64,000 nt of DNA, taken from assembly GCA_016869715.1 (NCBI GenBank), contig VGDM01000003.1, positions 87,938 to 151,937 of the forward strand, in the 5' to 3' direction. Source of the DNA: Alphaproteobacteria bacterium. GTDB taxonomy: Bacteria; Pseudomonadota; Alphaproteobacteria; Acetobacterales; Acetobacteraceae. Under the pieces are notes generated by a model. It was not told the DNA's origin, did not search any database, and saw only the letters and a list, made by a program, of their open reading frames with translations. This document shows, in pieces, positions 9,869-18,603 of the stretch (position 1 is its first letter; every line of letters begins with the position of its first letter). The translations under genes and the position numbers were made by a program.

Positions 9869-11488
9869 ATGCAACCTGCCTGGACGACAAGGCTTGGCGA
9901 TCTGTTGGCGCGTAACGCCGAACGAAGCCCGGATGCGGAGGCTTTGGTCACCGGCGATGGCCGCCGCCTGACCCATGCGGCGCTGCGTGACGAAGCGCGC
10001 GCTTCCGCCCGCGCCATGCTGGCGCAGGGCATCAGGCGCGGTGATTTCATCGGCCTGCTGATGGGCAATGGCGTTGAATGGGTAAGCGTCTTCGCCGGCG
10101 CTGCGCTGATTGGCGCCATTACTGTGCCGGTGAATACGCGCCTCAAAGGGGCAGAAATCGCCTTCACCCTGCAAAAATCCCAGTGCTGCGCCCTATTTTT
10201 CGCAACACGCTTCCTGCATATTGATTTCGCTGCAATGCTCAAGGCGGAAGAACCCGCACTCGCCACGGCCTTGCCCGGCACTGGCTTGCCCGCATTGCGG
10301 CTTATTGTTGCGCTCGGCGATGGTGCGCCGCATGCTGCGCTGTCATGGGATGCATTTCGCGCAAACCAAGCCAGCGACGCCGCCCTAGATGCCGCCATGG
10401 CCGAAATCAGCGCGGAAGATCGGTTGCTGGTGCAATTCACCTCCGGCACCACGGCACATCCCAAGGGCGTTTTGCTGACGCATCACAATATGCTCCGCAA
10501 TGCAGCAGCGGTCGCAGATCGGCTCGGTGTGCAGTCTGATGATCGTTATTTGAATTGTCGCCCCTTCTTTCATGTGGCGGGCAGTACGCTTTCCCTGCTG
10601 GTCGCGCTCACCACCGGTTGCTGCCTGATCACGCCACCAAGTTTCGAAGCCGGCTTGGCGCTGCGTTTGCTTGAAGAAGAACGCTGCACGCTCACGAGCG
10701 GCAATGACAGTATTTTCCAGATGATGATGGCGCATCCGGATTTCCGCCCGGAACGCCTGCATCTGCGCGGCGGCTGGGCCGCGGCTGGGCCAGAGACGAT
10801 GCGCCGCATCATGGATGTGATGGGCGCCAAGGCGCTTGGTTGGTGCTACGGACTTTCCGAAGCCTCCCCCAATGTTGTGTGCTCCGATTATCGGGAATCT
10901 GCCGAAATTCGCGCCTCTGGCCGTGCCTTGCCGCATCCGGGGCTTGATCTGCGCATCGCCGATCCGGGCACTGGTGCCATCCTGCCCGCGGGCGCGCGTG
11001 GTGAAATCCAGGTGCGGGGCTGGAGCGTGATGCAGGGTTACGTGAATGACCCGGAAGTCACCGCGAGAACCTTAACGGCCGATGGGTGGCTCCGCACTGG
11101 TGATCTTGGCGTCTTGGGTGCCGATGGCCGCTTGGGGCTCGCCGGCAGGCTCAAGGATGTGATCCGCGTCGGTGGTGAGAATGTCGCCCCGGCCGAGGTG
11201 GAGGAAGTCCTGCTGGGCCACCCGGCCATTGCCATGGCGCAGGTGGTAGGCGTGCCTGATGCACGACTTGGTGAGGTCTGTGCGGCCTTTGTGCAGTTGA
11301 AACCGGGTGCGGAGGCAACGCCCGAGGCATTGCTGGCCTGGCTCAAGCCCCGTATCGCCAATTTCCGCCTGCCGCGCCATCTGCATCTGGTCTCGGATTT
11401 TGAGGCCATAGGCATCACCGCGAGCGGCAAGGTGCAAAAAACCAAGCTGCGCGCCCATGCGCTGACGCTACCGTCCTTTGCCGGGTAA
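9869..11488 (+). CDS. Acyl-CoA synthetase / AMP-forming ligase
   Basis: This 539-residue class I adenylate-forming enzyme activates a carboxylic acid with ATP and CoA through an acyl-AMP. The P-loop-like motif is QFTSGTTAHPKGVLLTH (near residue 190), the A5-type motif is GWCYGLSEASP, and the A8 hinge region is TADGWLRTGDLG. The C-terminal catalytic lysine is expected in ITASGKVQKTKLR. It starts 4 bases after the crotonase stop. Together with the CoA-transferase it gives two ways of loading CoA onto an acid in one operon. Confidence 0.9.
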   Translation: MQPAWTTRLGDLLARNAERSPDAEALVTGDGRRLTHAALRDEARASARAMLAQGIRRGDFIGLLMGNGVEWVSVFAGAALIGAITVPVNTRLKGAEIAFTLQKSQCCALFFATRFLHIDFAAMLKAEEPALATALPGTGLPALRLIVALGDGAPHAALSWDAFRANQASDAALDAAMAEISAEDRLLVQFTSGTTAHPKGVLLTHHNMLRNAAAVADRLGVQSDDRYLNCRPFFHVAGSTLSLLVALTTGCCLITPPSFEAGLALRLLEEERCTLTSGNDSIFQMMMAHPDFRPERLHLRGGWAAAGPETMRRIMDVMGAKALGWCYGLSEASPNVVCSDYRESAEIRASGRALPHPGLDLRIADPGTGAILPAGARGEIQVRGWSVMQGYVNDPEVTARTLTADGWLRTGDLGVLGADGRLGLAGRLKDVIRVGGENVAPAEVEEVLLGHPAIAMAQVVGVPDARLGEVCAAFVQLKPGAEATPEALLAWLKPRIANFRLPRHLHLVSDFEAIGITASGKVQKTKLRAHALTLPSFAG

Positions 11489-11553
11489 AAGTAGGCTGGA
11501 CAGGGCAGGGGCGCTTCGCTACAGGGCTTTTGGCGGTGTTTTGCTCCGTCAAG

Positions 11554-11629
11554 GCCCAGATAGCTCAGTTGGTAGAGCATGCGACTGAAAATCGCAGTGT
11601 CGCTGGTTCGATTCCGGCTCTGGGCACCA
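11554..11629 (+). tRNA. tRNA-Phe (anticodon GAA)
   Basis: A full 76-nt cloverleaf can be drawn. The acceptor stem is GCCCAGA/TCTGGGC, the D-arm is GCTC/GAGC, the anticodon stem is TGCGA/TCGCA with loop CTGAAAA, and the T-arm is GCTGG/CCGGC with loop TTCGATT. The discriminator is A and CCA is encoded at 11627-11629. The anticodon GAA decodes UUC and UUU. Confidence 0.97.
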
Positions 11630-11765
11630 TTCTCTCTTGCAAGCCGTTGAAGTGGCGCCGAGATTTTGTATGCGCGGTGCTGGTCCCCACATGTCCCCCA
11701 CAGCCGTGTCCGCCCGAGCGCCAATCAGGGCTGGCATCTGAAGCGCCTGGGGCTATAAACCGCGC
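11630..11765. other. Intergenic spacer between tRNA-Phe and glmM
   Basis: This 136-base stretch holds no convincing gene. There is no T-run terminator after the tRNA and no repeat of the tRNA 3' end nearby, so there is no sign of an integrated element using this tRNA as an attachment site. Confidence 0.5.
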
Positions 11766-13133
11766 ATGAGCGAAGCAGCCCCGACCCGCAAGCTTTTCGG
11801 CACTGATGGTATTCGCGGCGAGGCCAATGCCGCACCGATGGATGCCGCGACGGCGCTACGGCTGGGGCAGGCGGCAGGCAGTTTCTTCAATCGTGGCAAT
11901 CACCGCCACCGCGTCGTGATCGGCAAGGATACGCGGCTTTCCGGCTATATGCTGGAACCTGCGCTGACGGCAGGCTTCATCGGCGCAGGCATGGATGTGG
12001 TGCTGGTCGGCCCCTTGCCCACGCCGGCCATTGCCTTGCTGACGCGGTCCCTGCGCGCCGATTTGGGCGTGATGATCAGCGCGTCCCACAACCCGTACGA
12101 GGATAATGGCATCAAGCTATTTGGCCCGGATGGGCTGAAACTGACCGATGACCAGGAAGCGGCCATCGAAGCGCTGATGGCGGGTGATCTCAACGCCGCG
12201 CTAGTGCCGCCTGCTCGGCTTGGCCGTGCGAGCCGGCTGGAAGATGCGCCGGGGCGCTATATTGAAGCGGCCAAGGCATCCTTTCCGCGCGGGCAGACAC
12301 TGGATGGGCTCCGCATCGTGGTGGATTGCGCCCATGGCGCAGGGTATCGCGTGGCGCCCACTGTGCTGTGGGAATTGGGCGCCGAGGTCATGTCGCTTGG
12401 CGTGGCGCCGAATGGCTTCAACATCAACAGGGACGTGGGCTCCACTGAGCCCAAAGCCTTGGCCGATTTGGTGCGCGAACGCCAGGCGCATCTGGGTATC
12501 GCCTTGGACGGTGATGCCGATCGGCTGGTCCTGGTGGATGAGGCCGGGCAAGCGATTGATGGCGACCAGATCCTCGCCTTGATTGCTCATTCCTGGCACG
12601 CGCAGGGCCGCCTGAACGGTGGCGCCGTGGTCGCCACTGTCATGTCCAATATGGGGCTGGAACGGTATCTGGCAGCGCGCGGGCTTGGTTTGCTCCGCAC
12701 CGCTGTTGGTGACCGCTATGTGGGCGAGAAAATGCGGGAAACCGGCTGCAATCTTGGCGGCGAGCAATCTGGCCATATGATCATGCCGGATTTCGGCACC
12801 ACCGGGGATGGGCTGATCGCCGCGCTGCAGGTGCTTTCCGTGCTGGTCGAAGAAAAGCGCCCGGCGAGTGAGGTGCTGCGCTGCTTCGCGCCGCTCCCGC
12901 AGCGCCTTGTCAATGTGCGCTATGCCGGCGCCTCGCCACTCGCGAAGCCCGTGGTGACTGAGGCCATCGCTGCCGAGGAGACCGCCCTTGGTGCGCGCGG
13001 GCGCGTGCTGATCCGCGCAAGCGGTACCGAACCAGTCATCCGCGTGATGGCAGAAGCCGAGGAAGAAGCGCTGGTGGAAGGTGTGGTGGGCCGCCTGGCT
13101 GACCTGATCCGCGCCGAGGCGCGCGCCGCATGA
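11766..13133 (+). CDS. glmM: Phosphoglucosamine mutase
   Basis: This 455-residue enzyme interconverts glucosamine-6-phosphate and glucosamine-1-phosphate, the step before UDP-GlcNAc synthesis for peptidoglycan and lipid A. It opens with [14 protein letters not shown]. The phosphorylated serine is in [13 protein letters not shown] (about residue 107), the metal loop is DGDADR, and the C-terminal phosphate-binding site is [12 protein letters not shown]. It overlaps thiD by 4 bases, so the two are coupled. Confidence 0.97.
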   Translation: MSEAAPTRKLFGTDGIRGEANAAPMDAATALRLGQAAGSFFNRGNHRHRVVIGKDTRLSGYMLEPALTAGFIGAGMDVVLVGPLPTPAIALLTRSLRADLGVMISASHNPYEDNGIKLFGPDGLKLTDDQEAAIEALMAGDLNAALVPPARLGRASRLEDAPGRYIEAAKASFPRGQTLDGLRIVVDCAHGAGYRVAPTVLWELGAEVMSLGVAPNGFNINRDVGSTEPKALADLVRERQAHLGIALDGDADRLVLVDEAGQAIDGDQILALIAHSWHAQGRLNGGAVVATVMSNMGLERYLAARGLGLLRTAVGDRYVGEKMRETGCNLGGEQSGHMIMPDFGTTGDGLIAALQVLSVLVEEKRPASEVLRCFAPLPQRLVNVRYAGASPLAKPVVTEAIAAEETALGARGRVLIRASGTEPVIRVMAEAEEEALVEGVVGRLADLIRAEARAA

Positions 13134-13936
13134 AGGGGCGCGTCTTGATCATCGCTGGGTCTGATTCCGGCGGCGGGGCGGGCATTCAGGCGGACCTCAA
13201 GGTCGTGACTGCGCTGGGTGCCTTTGGCATGACGGCGATCACCGCGCTGACGGCGCAGAATACGCTTGGCGTGCATGGGGTTTTGCCGGTGCCGCTGGAC
13301 TTCCTGCGCCAGCAGATTTCGGTGGTGCTGGATGATCTGGGGGCCGATGCGCTGAAGACCGGCATGCTGGCCGATAGCGCGACGATTGACGCCGTTTGCG
13401 ATGAAATCACCGCCCACGCCCCCGGTCTGCCCTTGGTTGCGGACCCCGTCATGGTGGCCAAGGGGGGCCACGCTTTGCTGATACCGGACGCCGCCGAGAC
13501 CTTGAAGCGCCGCCTGCTGCCCATCGCCGCCGTGCTGACGCCCAATCTGCCGGAGGCCGAGGCACTCTGCGGCTTTGCCATCAAGGATGTTGGCGCCATG
13601 CACCAGGCGGCCAAGGCGCTGCTGGCGTTGGGGCCCAAGGCCGTGCTGCTTAAGGGCGGGCATTTGCCCGGCGATGAGGTGGTGGATTTGTTGGCAACCA
13701 GGGCGCGGATCGAAATCTTCCGCGACCGGCGGATTGCAACCCGCCACACCCATGGCACGGGCTGCACACTGGCGAGTGCAGTTGCGGCAGGATTAGCGCA
13801 GGGTTTGTTGCTCAGGGATTCCGTGATCCGCGCCCGGGCCTATGTGCGCGCGGCCATTGCCTCTGCGCCTGGTTTTGGCGCCGGGCATGGGCCGCTTAAC
13901 CACGCGATCACCTGCGATCCTGGCGTTTTGCGCTGA
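13130..13936 (+). CDS. thiD: Hydroxymethylpyrimidine/phosphomethylpyrimidine kinase
   Basis: This 268-residue ribokinase-fold enzyme phosphorylates HMP and HMP-phosphate in thiamine synthesis. Visible marks are the N-terminal [18 protein letters not shown], the substrate region TALTAQNT, the phosphate-acceptor segment [10 protein letters not shown], and the anion hole/catalytic base [12 protein letters not shown]. It follows glmM with an ATGA overlap; this pairing is structural rather than metabolic. No TPP riboswitch is seen upstream. Confidence 0.95.
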   Translation: MKGRVLIIAGSDSGGGAGIQADLKVVTALGAFGMTAITALTAQNTLGVHGVLPVPLDFLRQQISVVLDDLGADALKTGMLADSATIDAVCDEITAHAPGLPLVADPVMVAKGGHALLIPDAAETLKRRLLPIAAVLTPNLPEAEALCGFAIKDVGAMHQAAKALLALGPKAVLLKGGHLPGDEVVDLLATRARIEIFRDRRIATRHTHGTGCTLASAVAAGLAQGLLLRDSVIRARAYVRAAIASAPGFGAGHGPLNHAITCDPGVLR

Positions 13937-14011
13937 TTTTATCCCTTCGGGCTGTCCTTCTTCAGGATTTGTTAATCTTTTTCGGAACAATTTGCGTGCA
14001 TTGCCATCAAT

Positions 14012-14722
14012 ATGAGTGCCTCCCTCACGGCGGGGTTGTTTGGCCAACAGGGTCAGACTTCGCTGATGCTTCTCTTCGGTAACGCTGCCCCTGTGGCCAG
14101 CGCCAGGGAGGCTGTGGTGGCTTTCCGACGTGTCACCCAAAGCCGGTGAAGAAGAAAAGGGGCTTGCGCGCGAAAAGAAAGATCCTGTGACGTTGACGGC
14201 GCTGGCGCAGTTTCGCCAGGCATTGGATGCGGCGCCCAATATTGACAAGGCACTTTCTGATCCACGTGTTTTGAAGGTGTTGATGCCCGCGCTCGGCCTG
14301 CCGGATCAAGTGGGCAATCCCGGCCTTGTGAAGCGGGCGCTTTTGTCTGATCCGAAGGAAAATAAAGGCGTTGCGGTGCAGCTTGGCACCACTTGGAAGA
14401 ATGCCGCCGCGACGCTCAATCTAAAAGCGACCACCACGCCCAAGACCGTCGCCTTTGAAGGGCTGACGGATAAGGAAACCACGGCGGTGGCGGGGCAATT
14501 GCGCCTGGGAGAGGCCGTGTTGACCGCCCCCTAAGCCGCGCGGCGACCCCAAAATCACGCGCCTTCGATGGCTTGCCAGATAAGGTCACAACAGCACTTT
14601 TCGCCCAATTGCGGCCAGGTGAGAATGCCGTTGTCGGTCGCGCCACCAGTGAGGTGGAGACGCCAGCTATCCTTACCGCCGTGACCAGCCGCAGGGGCGA
14701 AGCGCCGGCCGCGGGGCGCTGA
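14012..14722 (+). pseudogene. Frameshifted DUF1217-like gene with an internal duplicated segment
   Basis: Three consecutive frames carry pieces that read as one protein. Frame 2 from ATG 14012 gives MSASLTAGLFGQQGQT and ends at TGA 14147-14149. Frame 0 from about 14130 to 14534 gives 134 residues, including KALSDPRVLKVLMPALGLPD and RALLSDPKENKGVA, which resemble the DUF1217 repeat found in alphaproteobacterial flagellar-region proteins. The last part of this piece (VAFEGLTDKETTAVAGQL, coded from 14448) is repeated in frame 2 as RAFDGLPDKVTTALFAQL, coded from 14558. The copies are 110 bases apart, one short of 37 codons, which suggests an old repeat plus a single-base loss. The frame-2 tail stops at 14722. 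The family match is from memory and moderate; the frame breaks are directly visible. An intact 134-residue gene at 14130-14534 with a GTG start is the alternative. Confidence 0.55.
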
Positions 14723-14868
14723 TCAAGCGCGCTTGGTATGACATTTTAGAATGGCGCCTTACCCCGGAGGGCGGCTGCCCGGATTGCGGTACGCCTTTGC
14801 CAGGCGTGTTTGAGGAAAGGCCAGGGAATTGGGGCCGCAAGCGCCAAAGCGTGCGGCTGGCGCCATAG
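14713..14868 (+). pseudogene. Relic of the C-terminus of an AmrS-like radical SAM protein
   Basis: Frame 1 from about 14713 to TAG at 14866-14868 encodes GALIKRAWYDILEWRL, then a CPDCGTPLPGVF motif, and ends WGRKRQSVRLAP. This matches the zinc-ribbon-like C-terminal tail of AmrS, the radical SAM partner of the AmmeMemoRadiSam set. The radical SAM domain itself is absent: the sequence just upstream is the unrelated DUF1217-like relic. It therefore looks like the stump left by a deletion. It is too short to function. Confidence 0.55.
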
Positions 14869-14941
14869 CGCGGCATGACCAGTCGCGTGGTTTAATGATT
14901 TTGTCACTTGAATTCGCGAAACAGGCGAGGCACCAAATGCC

Positions 14942-15889
14942 ATGCTCCGCCGCTCAATTCTCGCCAGCGTGCTGGCCACCCCCACCTTGGCGCAGGCGCC
15001 AGACCGCGCAGCGCGCCTGATCATTGCTTTCCCACCTGGGGGTAGCACCGATATCCTCGGCCGGCTGATGGCGCCGCGCATGGGTGAAGTGCTTGGCGCC
15101 ACAGTAACGCCGGAAAATCGCAGCGGCGCGTCAGGTGCTGTCGCTGCCGGATTTGTCGCGCAAGCGGCCCCAGATGGAGCGACCTTCCTGCTTGATTCAG
15201 GTGGGCAATCGGTCAATCCCTTCCTGATGCGCGCACTTGGTTTTGATTACGTGAGGGATCTTGCGCCCATCACGTTGGTGGCGACCTTGCCGCTGATCCT
15301 GATCACGCGCGCGGAATATGGCGTGGCGGATTTGCCTGGCCTGCTCGCGCGGCTTCGCGCCAACCCGGGCGAAGCGCGCTATGGCAGTGTGGGTGTCGGG
15401 TCCCGCACCCATCTGGCCGCGGCAAGCCTGCTGCGGCGGGCGGGCATTCGGGGAGAACACATCCCCTATCGCGGCGGGGCGGATCAGATGGCTGGCTTGT
15501 TGCGTGGCGATGTGCCTTTCGGCTTCACCTCCCTTGCCTTGGCGACACCCTTGATCCGGGACGGCAAGGCCCGCGCCATCGGGCTTTCTTTGGCAACGCG
15601 GAGCAAAGCCTTCCCAGCGCTGCAGACGATCAGCGAACAGGGGTTTGCTGGGTTTCAAATGGGCGATTGGCTCGGGCTTTTGGCGCCAGCCGCCACCCCC
15701 GCCCCAGTAATCGCGCGCCTCGCTGGCGCCGCGAAGGACGCCGTGGAAGAGCCCGCCTTGGCGCCCCGTCTAGAAGCGCTGGGCCTGACGCCCGCCGCGG
15801 AAGGCCCGGAAGCATTCGCCCGATTCCTGGCCACCGAGCGCGCCGAAATGCGCGATTTGATCGCGGCTGAGGGTATCAGGTTGGATTGA
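14942..15889 (+). CDS. Tripartite tricarboxylate transporter substrate-binding protein (TctC/Bug family)
   Basis: This 315-residue protein begins with a short export signal (MLRRSILASVLATPTLAQA) and continues with ARLIIAFPPGGSTDILGRLMA, the signature of TctC/Bug periplasmic receptors. It binds a carboxylate-like ligand in the periplasm. No TctA or TctB membrane subunit is nearby, so it is a solitary receptor, as is common in this family. It is convergent with the DUF1501 gene, ending 9 bases before it. Confidence 0.9.
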   Translation: MLRRSILASVLATPTLAQAPDRAARLIIAFPPGGSTDILGRLMAPRMGEVLGATVTPENRSGASGAVAAGFVAQAAPDGATFLLDSGGQSVNPFLMRALGFDYVRDLAPITLVATLPLILITRAEYGVADLPGLLARLRANPGEARYGSVGVGSRTHLAAASLLRRAGIRGEHIPYRGGADQMAGLLRGDVPFGFTSLALATPLIRDGKARAIGLSLATRSKAFPALQTISEQGFAGFQMGDWLGLLAPAATPAPVIARLAGAAKDAVEEPALAPRLEALGLTPAAEGPEAFARFLATERAEMRDLIAAEGIRLD

Positions 15890-15898
15890 AGCGCCGGA

Positions 15899-17101
15899 TC
15901 AACCGCGCACCAATCCGCCGAGCGGTGCCGCTTCTCCGCTGCCTGGAAAGGCCGCGTCAACCGCGGCCATCCCCAAACGCAAATGATCCCTGAGCAAGCC
16001 CTTGGCGAGGCTTCGCATATCTGTCGTCGGCCAAAGGTCACGGTTTTGGAACAAATTGGCCGGGGCTAGACCGGGCCAATCCCCAAGCATGCGCCCGCCC
16101 TGGACCGCGCCGCCCAGGACAAAGGCCGCACCCCCCGTGCCATGATCCGTGCCGAGGGTGCCATTCACCCGGGCGGTGCGGCCAAATTCTGTCACCACCA
16201 GCACCGCGGTACGCCGCCAGACATCGCCAAGCGCCTGTTTCAGCGCGACCAGCCCCTCATCCATTTGCGCCAGGGGGGCATTCAACCGAGCCAATTGTTG
16301 CGCATGAGTATCCCAGCCGCCCAGTTCAAAAGCCGCCACGCTCGGGCCTTGCGGCGCGGCCATCAATTGCCCTGCGGCCTTCGCCAGCATGGCGAATTGG
16401 CCCCCAGGTGACGGGCGCTGGCGTGCGGCCTCGCCCAGCGTTTCCAGCACATAGCCCCGCGCCTCGATGCCATCGCGCAGCACGAGGCCAAGCGCCTGAT
16501 CCCGCGCATTGAGGTCCAGAATGCGCGCCATAAGATCGGGCGGCACCTCTGCCACGCCGCGCGGCATGTAATTATCCACCCGCACCCCGCCGCGCAGCAA
16601 AAGGGGCGTGGTTGTGCCGACCGCTAGGCCGGCGGCGCGCCCAGCGGCAGTCTGCGGCAGCGCGGTCAGCGCACGATTGAGCCAACCACTCGCCAGGCGC
16701 TGATCGGCGCCACTTTCAAGCAAATCCTGCGCATCAAAATGGCTTCGGGTGCGCCAAGGCCCGGCCACGGCATGCAGGATGAGCGCCTGATTTTCCCGGA
16801 ACATGGCGTGGATGCCGGAAAGGCGCGGATGCAAGCCAAAGCGCCCGCCAAGGTCCAAAAGCCCATCCTCATGGCTAGGTTCGGGCAAGGCCAAGGGGCC
16901 GCGCAACTCCGCGAAATTTAGCTCCGCATAGGGCTGCACGGCGTAAAGCCCATCAAGCCCACCACGCAGCAGCACAACAACCAGCCGCGCCGGACCGGGC
17001 GCCTGAGCAAAGGCAAGGCGCACCCCAGGCAAGGCGATGCTGGCGCCAAGGCCCAAAAGCAGGGCGCGGCGCCCAAAGGCAGGAAGATGAGCCCTGGTCA
17101 T
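15899..17101 (-). CDS. DUF1501 family protein, Tat-type signal
   Basis: This 400-residue protein has a twin-arginine type leader (GRRALLLGLGASIALPG) and the DUF1501 core, including VVLLRGGLDGLYAVQPY, ILHAVAGPWRTRSHFDAQD, ELGGWDTHAQQ and VVTEFGRTARVNGTLGTDHG. These features recall the alkaline-phosphatase/sulfatase fold. It is likely exported folded. Its ATG overlaps the stop of the upstream DUF1800 gene, and the two families nearly always occur together. Biochemical function is unknown. Confidence 0.85.
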   Translation of the reverse strand: MTRAHLPAFGRRALLLGLGASIALPGVRLAFAQAPGPARLVVVLLRGGLDGLYAVQPYAELNFAELRGPLALPEPSHEDGLLDLGGRFGLHPRLSGIHAMFRENQALILHAVAGPWRTRSHFDAQDLLESGADQRLASGWLNRALTALPQTAAGRAAGLAVGTTTPLLLRGGVRVDNYMPRGVAEVPPDLMARILDLNARDQALGLVLRDGIEARGYVLETLGEAARQRPSPGGQFAMLAKAAGQLMAAPQGPSVAAFELGGWDTHAQQLARLNAPLAQMDEGLVALKQALGDVWRRTAVLVVTEFGRTARVNGTLGTDHGTGGAAFVLGGAVQGGRMLGDWPGLAPANLFQNRDLWPTTDMRSLAKGLLRDHLRLGMAAVDAAFPGSGEAAPLGGLVRG

Positions 17102-18393
17102 CGGCGTTGAAACTCCGGGCTGGTAAGCACCAGGGTCAGCGCTTCACGGGCGGAACCGGCGCGAGACGCTGCCCGCAAGGTTTGGGGCTGAATCAAGGGG
17201 CCCATCACCGCTTCGGCCAGGGCGGTTGCATCACGGCCGGCACCGCGACCGGCCTGACCATAGGCCCATTCAACGCGCCGCACGATTGCCTCGGGCGCGG
17301 CCCAATCCGCCATCTGGTCGGGCCAGCCATTGGGTGCGCGTGCATTCCAGACGGGCTGGCCGAGAAACTGAGACGTATTGATCAACCCTTCGGCGATCTG
17401 CGCCGGCGCTTCCAAGGCCCGCAGCACCGCCAGCACATAATCCATCGGCGCGCGCAGCTTGGTCAAAGGGGGCTTCCACGTCGCGTCCAAAGTCACCAGG
17501 CGTCGCGCGACGGCGCCAAGGTCTCCGCGCGTATCCCGCAGCACCGCGAATAGGGCAGCAACCGCCTCGGGCGGCGGGGTATCGGCGACGAAATGGGCGG
17601 CGAGCTTGCGCGCCAAATGCCACTGCGTCGCCTCATGTTCCGCGAGCCAGGCAAGGGTAGCAATACCGCCCTGTTCGCCCTCGGGGAATTCTTGCCCCAT
17701 CAGGCTTTGCGCGCCCGGTTCATGTGCCGCGGCGCGAAAGACAAAGCCGAAAGGCGGGTTCACCGTGGCGATGGACCAGCCGGTCAGGATTTTTGCGAAG
17801 CTGGTCACATCGGCCTGGGTATAGCCCGCCGCAGGTGTCAGCGTATGCAATTCCAGGATTTCCCGCGCCAGGTTTTCATTGAGCCCACGCGGACGCGCCT
17901 GGGCGGCGCGGCTACTGGGCCCAATCGAGCCCTGATTGTCCAGATAGCCGATCATGGCCGGGTGGCGCACCACGGCCAGCAGCATGTCGGAAAACCTGCC
18001 AGTGACATGCGGTCTGATGGCTTCACGGACAAAATGGCCGGCGAAATAGGGCACTTTTCCACGTGCGACAGTGAAGTGATTAGCCCAGAATTGAACCAAT
18101 CTTTCGCGAAATGGCGCTGCGCTGGTGAGCGTCTCGGCCAGGGCCGCACTGATTTCCGCACGCATAAGGCGCGCCTGATGCGGGCGCCCCTGCCCCTGGC
18201 GCATCGATTCACTATCCTCACGGTTCATCGCACCTATCGCGGCCAGATCGGGCAATTCGGCCTCGGTCAGGCGACGGGTGGCAGTGTTTTCGAGCTCCGC
18301 CAGCAGCCCTGCCCTGGGGTCAGCCGGCAGCGGTTCCCAAGGCCGACGCCCATGGCCGAATCGGATCGCAGCGATGAAGGGCTCGCGCCTCAT
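17098..18393 (-). CDS. DUF1800 family protein
   Basis: This 431-residue protein of the DUF1800 family carries the signature NLAREILELHTLTP and a preceding FWANHFTVARGKVPYFAGHF segment. It is encoded directly upstream of the DUF1501 gene with a 4-base overlap, forming the usual two-gene unit. Its function is unknown. The start at 18393 (MRREPFIAAIRFG) is chosen because family similarity begins there. A frame extending to 18516 would add 41 residues of low-complexity sequence into the fusA leader. No strong ribosome site is seen for either. Confidence 0.8.
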   Translation of the reverse strand: MRREPFIAAIRFGHGRRPWEPLPADPRAGLLAELENTATRRLTEAELPDLAAIGAMNREDSESMRQGQGRPHQARLMRAEISAALAETLTSAAPFRERLVQFWANHFTVARGKVPYFAGHFVREAIRPHVTGRFSDMLLAVVRHPAMIGYLDNQGSIGPSSRAAQARPRGLNENLAREILELHTLTPAAGYTQADVTSFAKILTGWSIATVNPPFGFVFRAAAHEPGAQSLMGQEFPEGEQGGIATLAWLAEHEATQWHLARKLAAHFVADTPPPEAVAALFAVLRDTRGDLGAVARRLVTLDATWKPPLTKLRAPMDYVLAVLRALEAPAQIAEGLINTSQFLGQPVWNARAPNGWPDQMADWAAPEAIVRRVEWAYGQAGRGAGRDATALAEAVMGPLIQPQTLRAASRAGSAREALTLVLTSPEFQRR

Positions 18394-18560
18394 GCTACTA
18401 CCGTAGCCAAATCCGGGGCGCTTGGGGGCAACAAAGCGTAACTTTAAACGAGGAAAGCGCGGCCCCCCGCCCCTTTGCGCTTGCAAACCGCGCCCGAACA
18501 TCGCAGATAGCGGCAACCAAAGACGAAACCTTGAACCCTTATGGCGGGCGGCGCGCGGTG

Positions 18561-18590
18561 AAAGCCGGGGCGGGCGTCCGGCTTTTGCTT
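18561..18590 (+). promoter_or_regulatory. Hairpin with T-run in the fusA leader
   Basis: AAAGCCGG (18561-18568) and CCGGCTTT (18578-18585) form a perfect 8-bp stem with a 9-base loop, followed by a further T. It ends about 8 bases before the GGAGG ribosome site of fusA. It looks like a weak intrinsic terminator placed as an attenuator, or a structure affecting ribosome access. The structure is visible; the role is inferred. Confidence 0.4.
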
Positions 18591-18603
18591 ATGGAGGCCC
18601 ACC

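Noticed and set aside
11554..11765. tRNA-Phe as an integration site of a mobile element
   Set aside because: No integrase, no repeated tRNA end and no change of gene style downstream; glmM-thiD follow directly.
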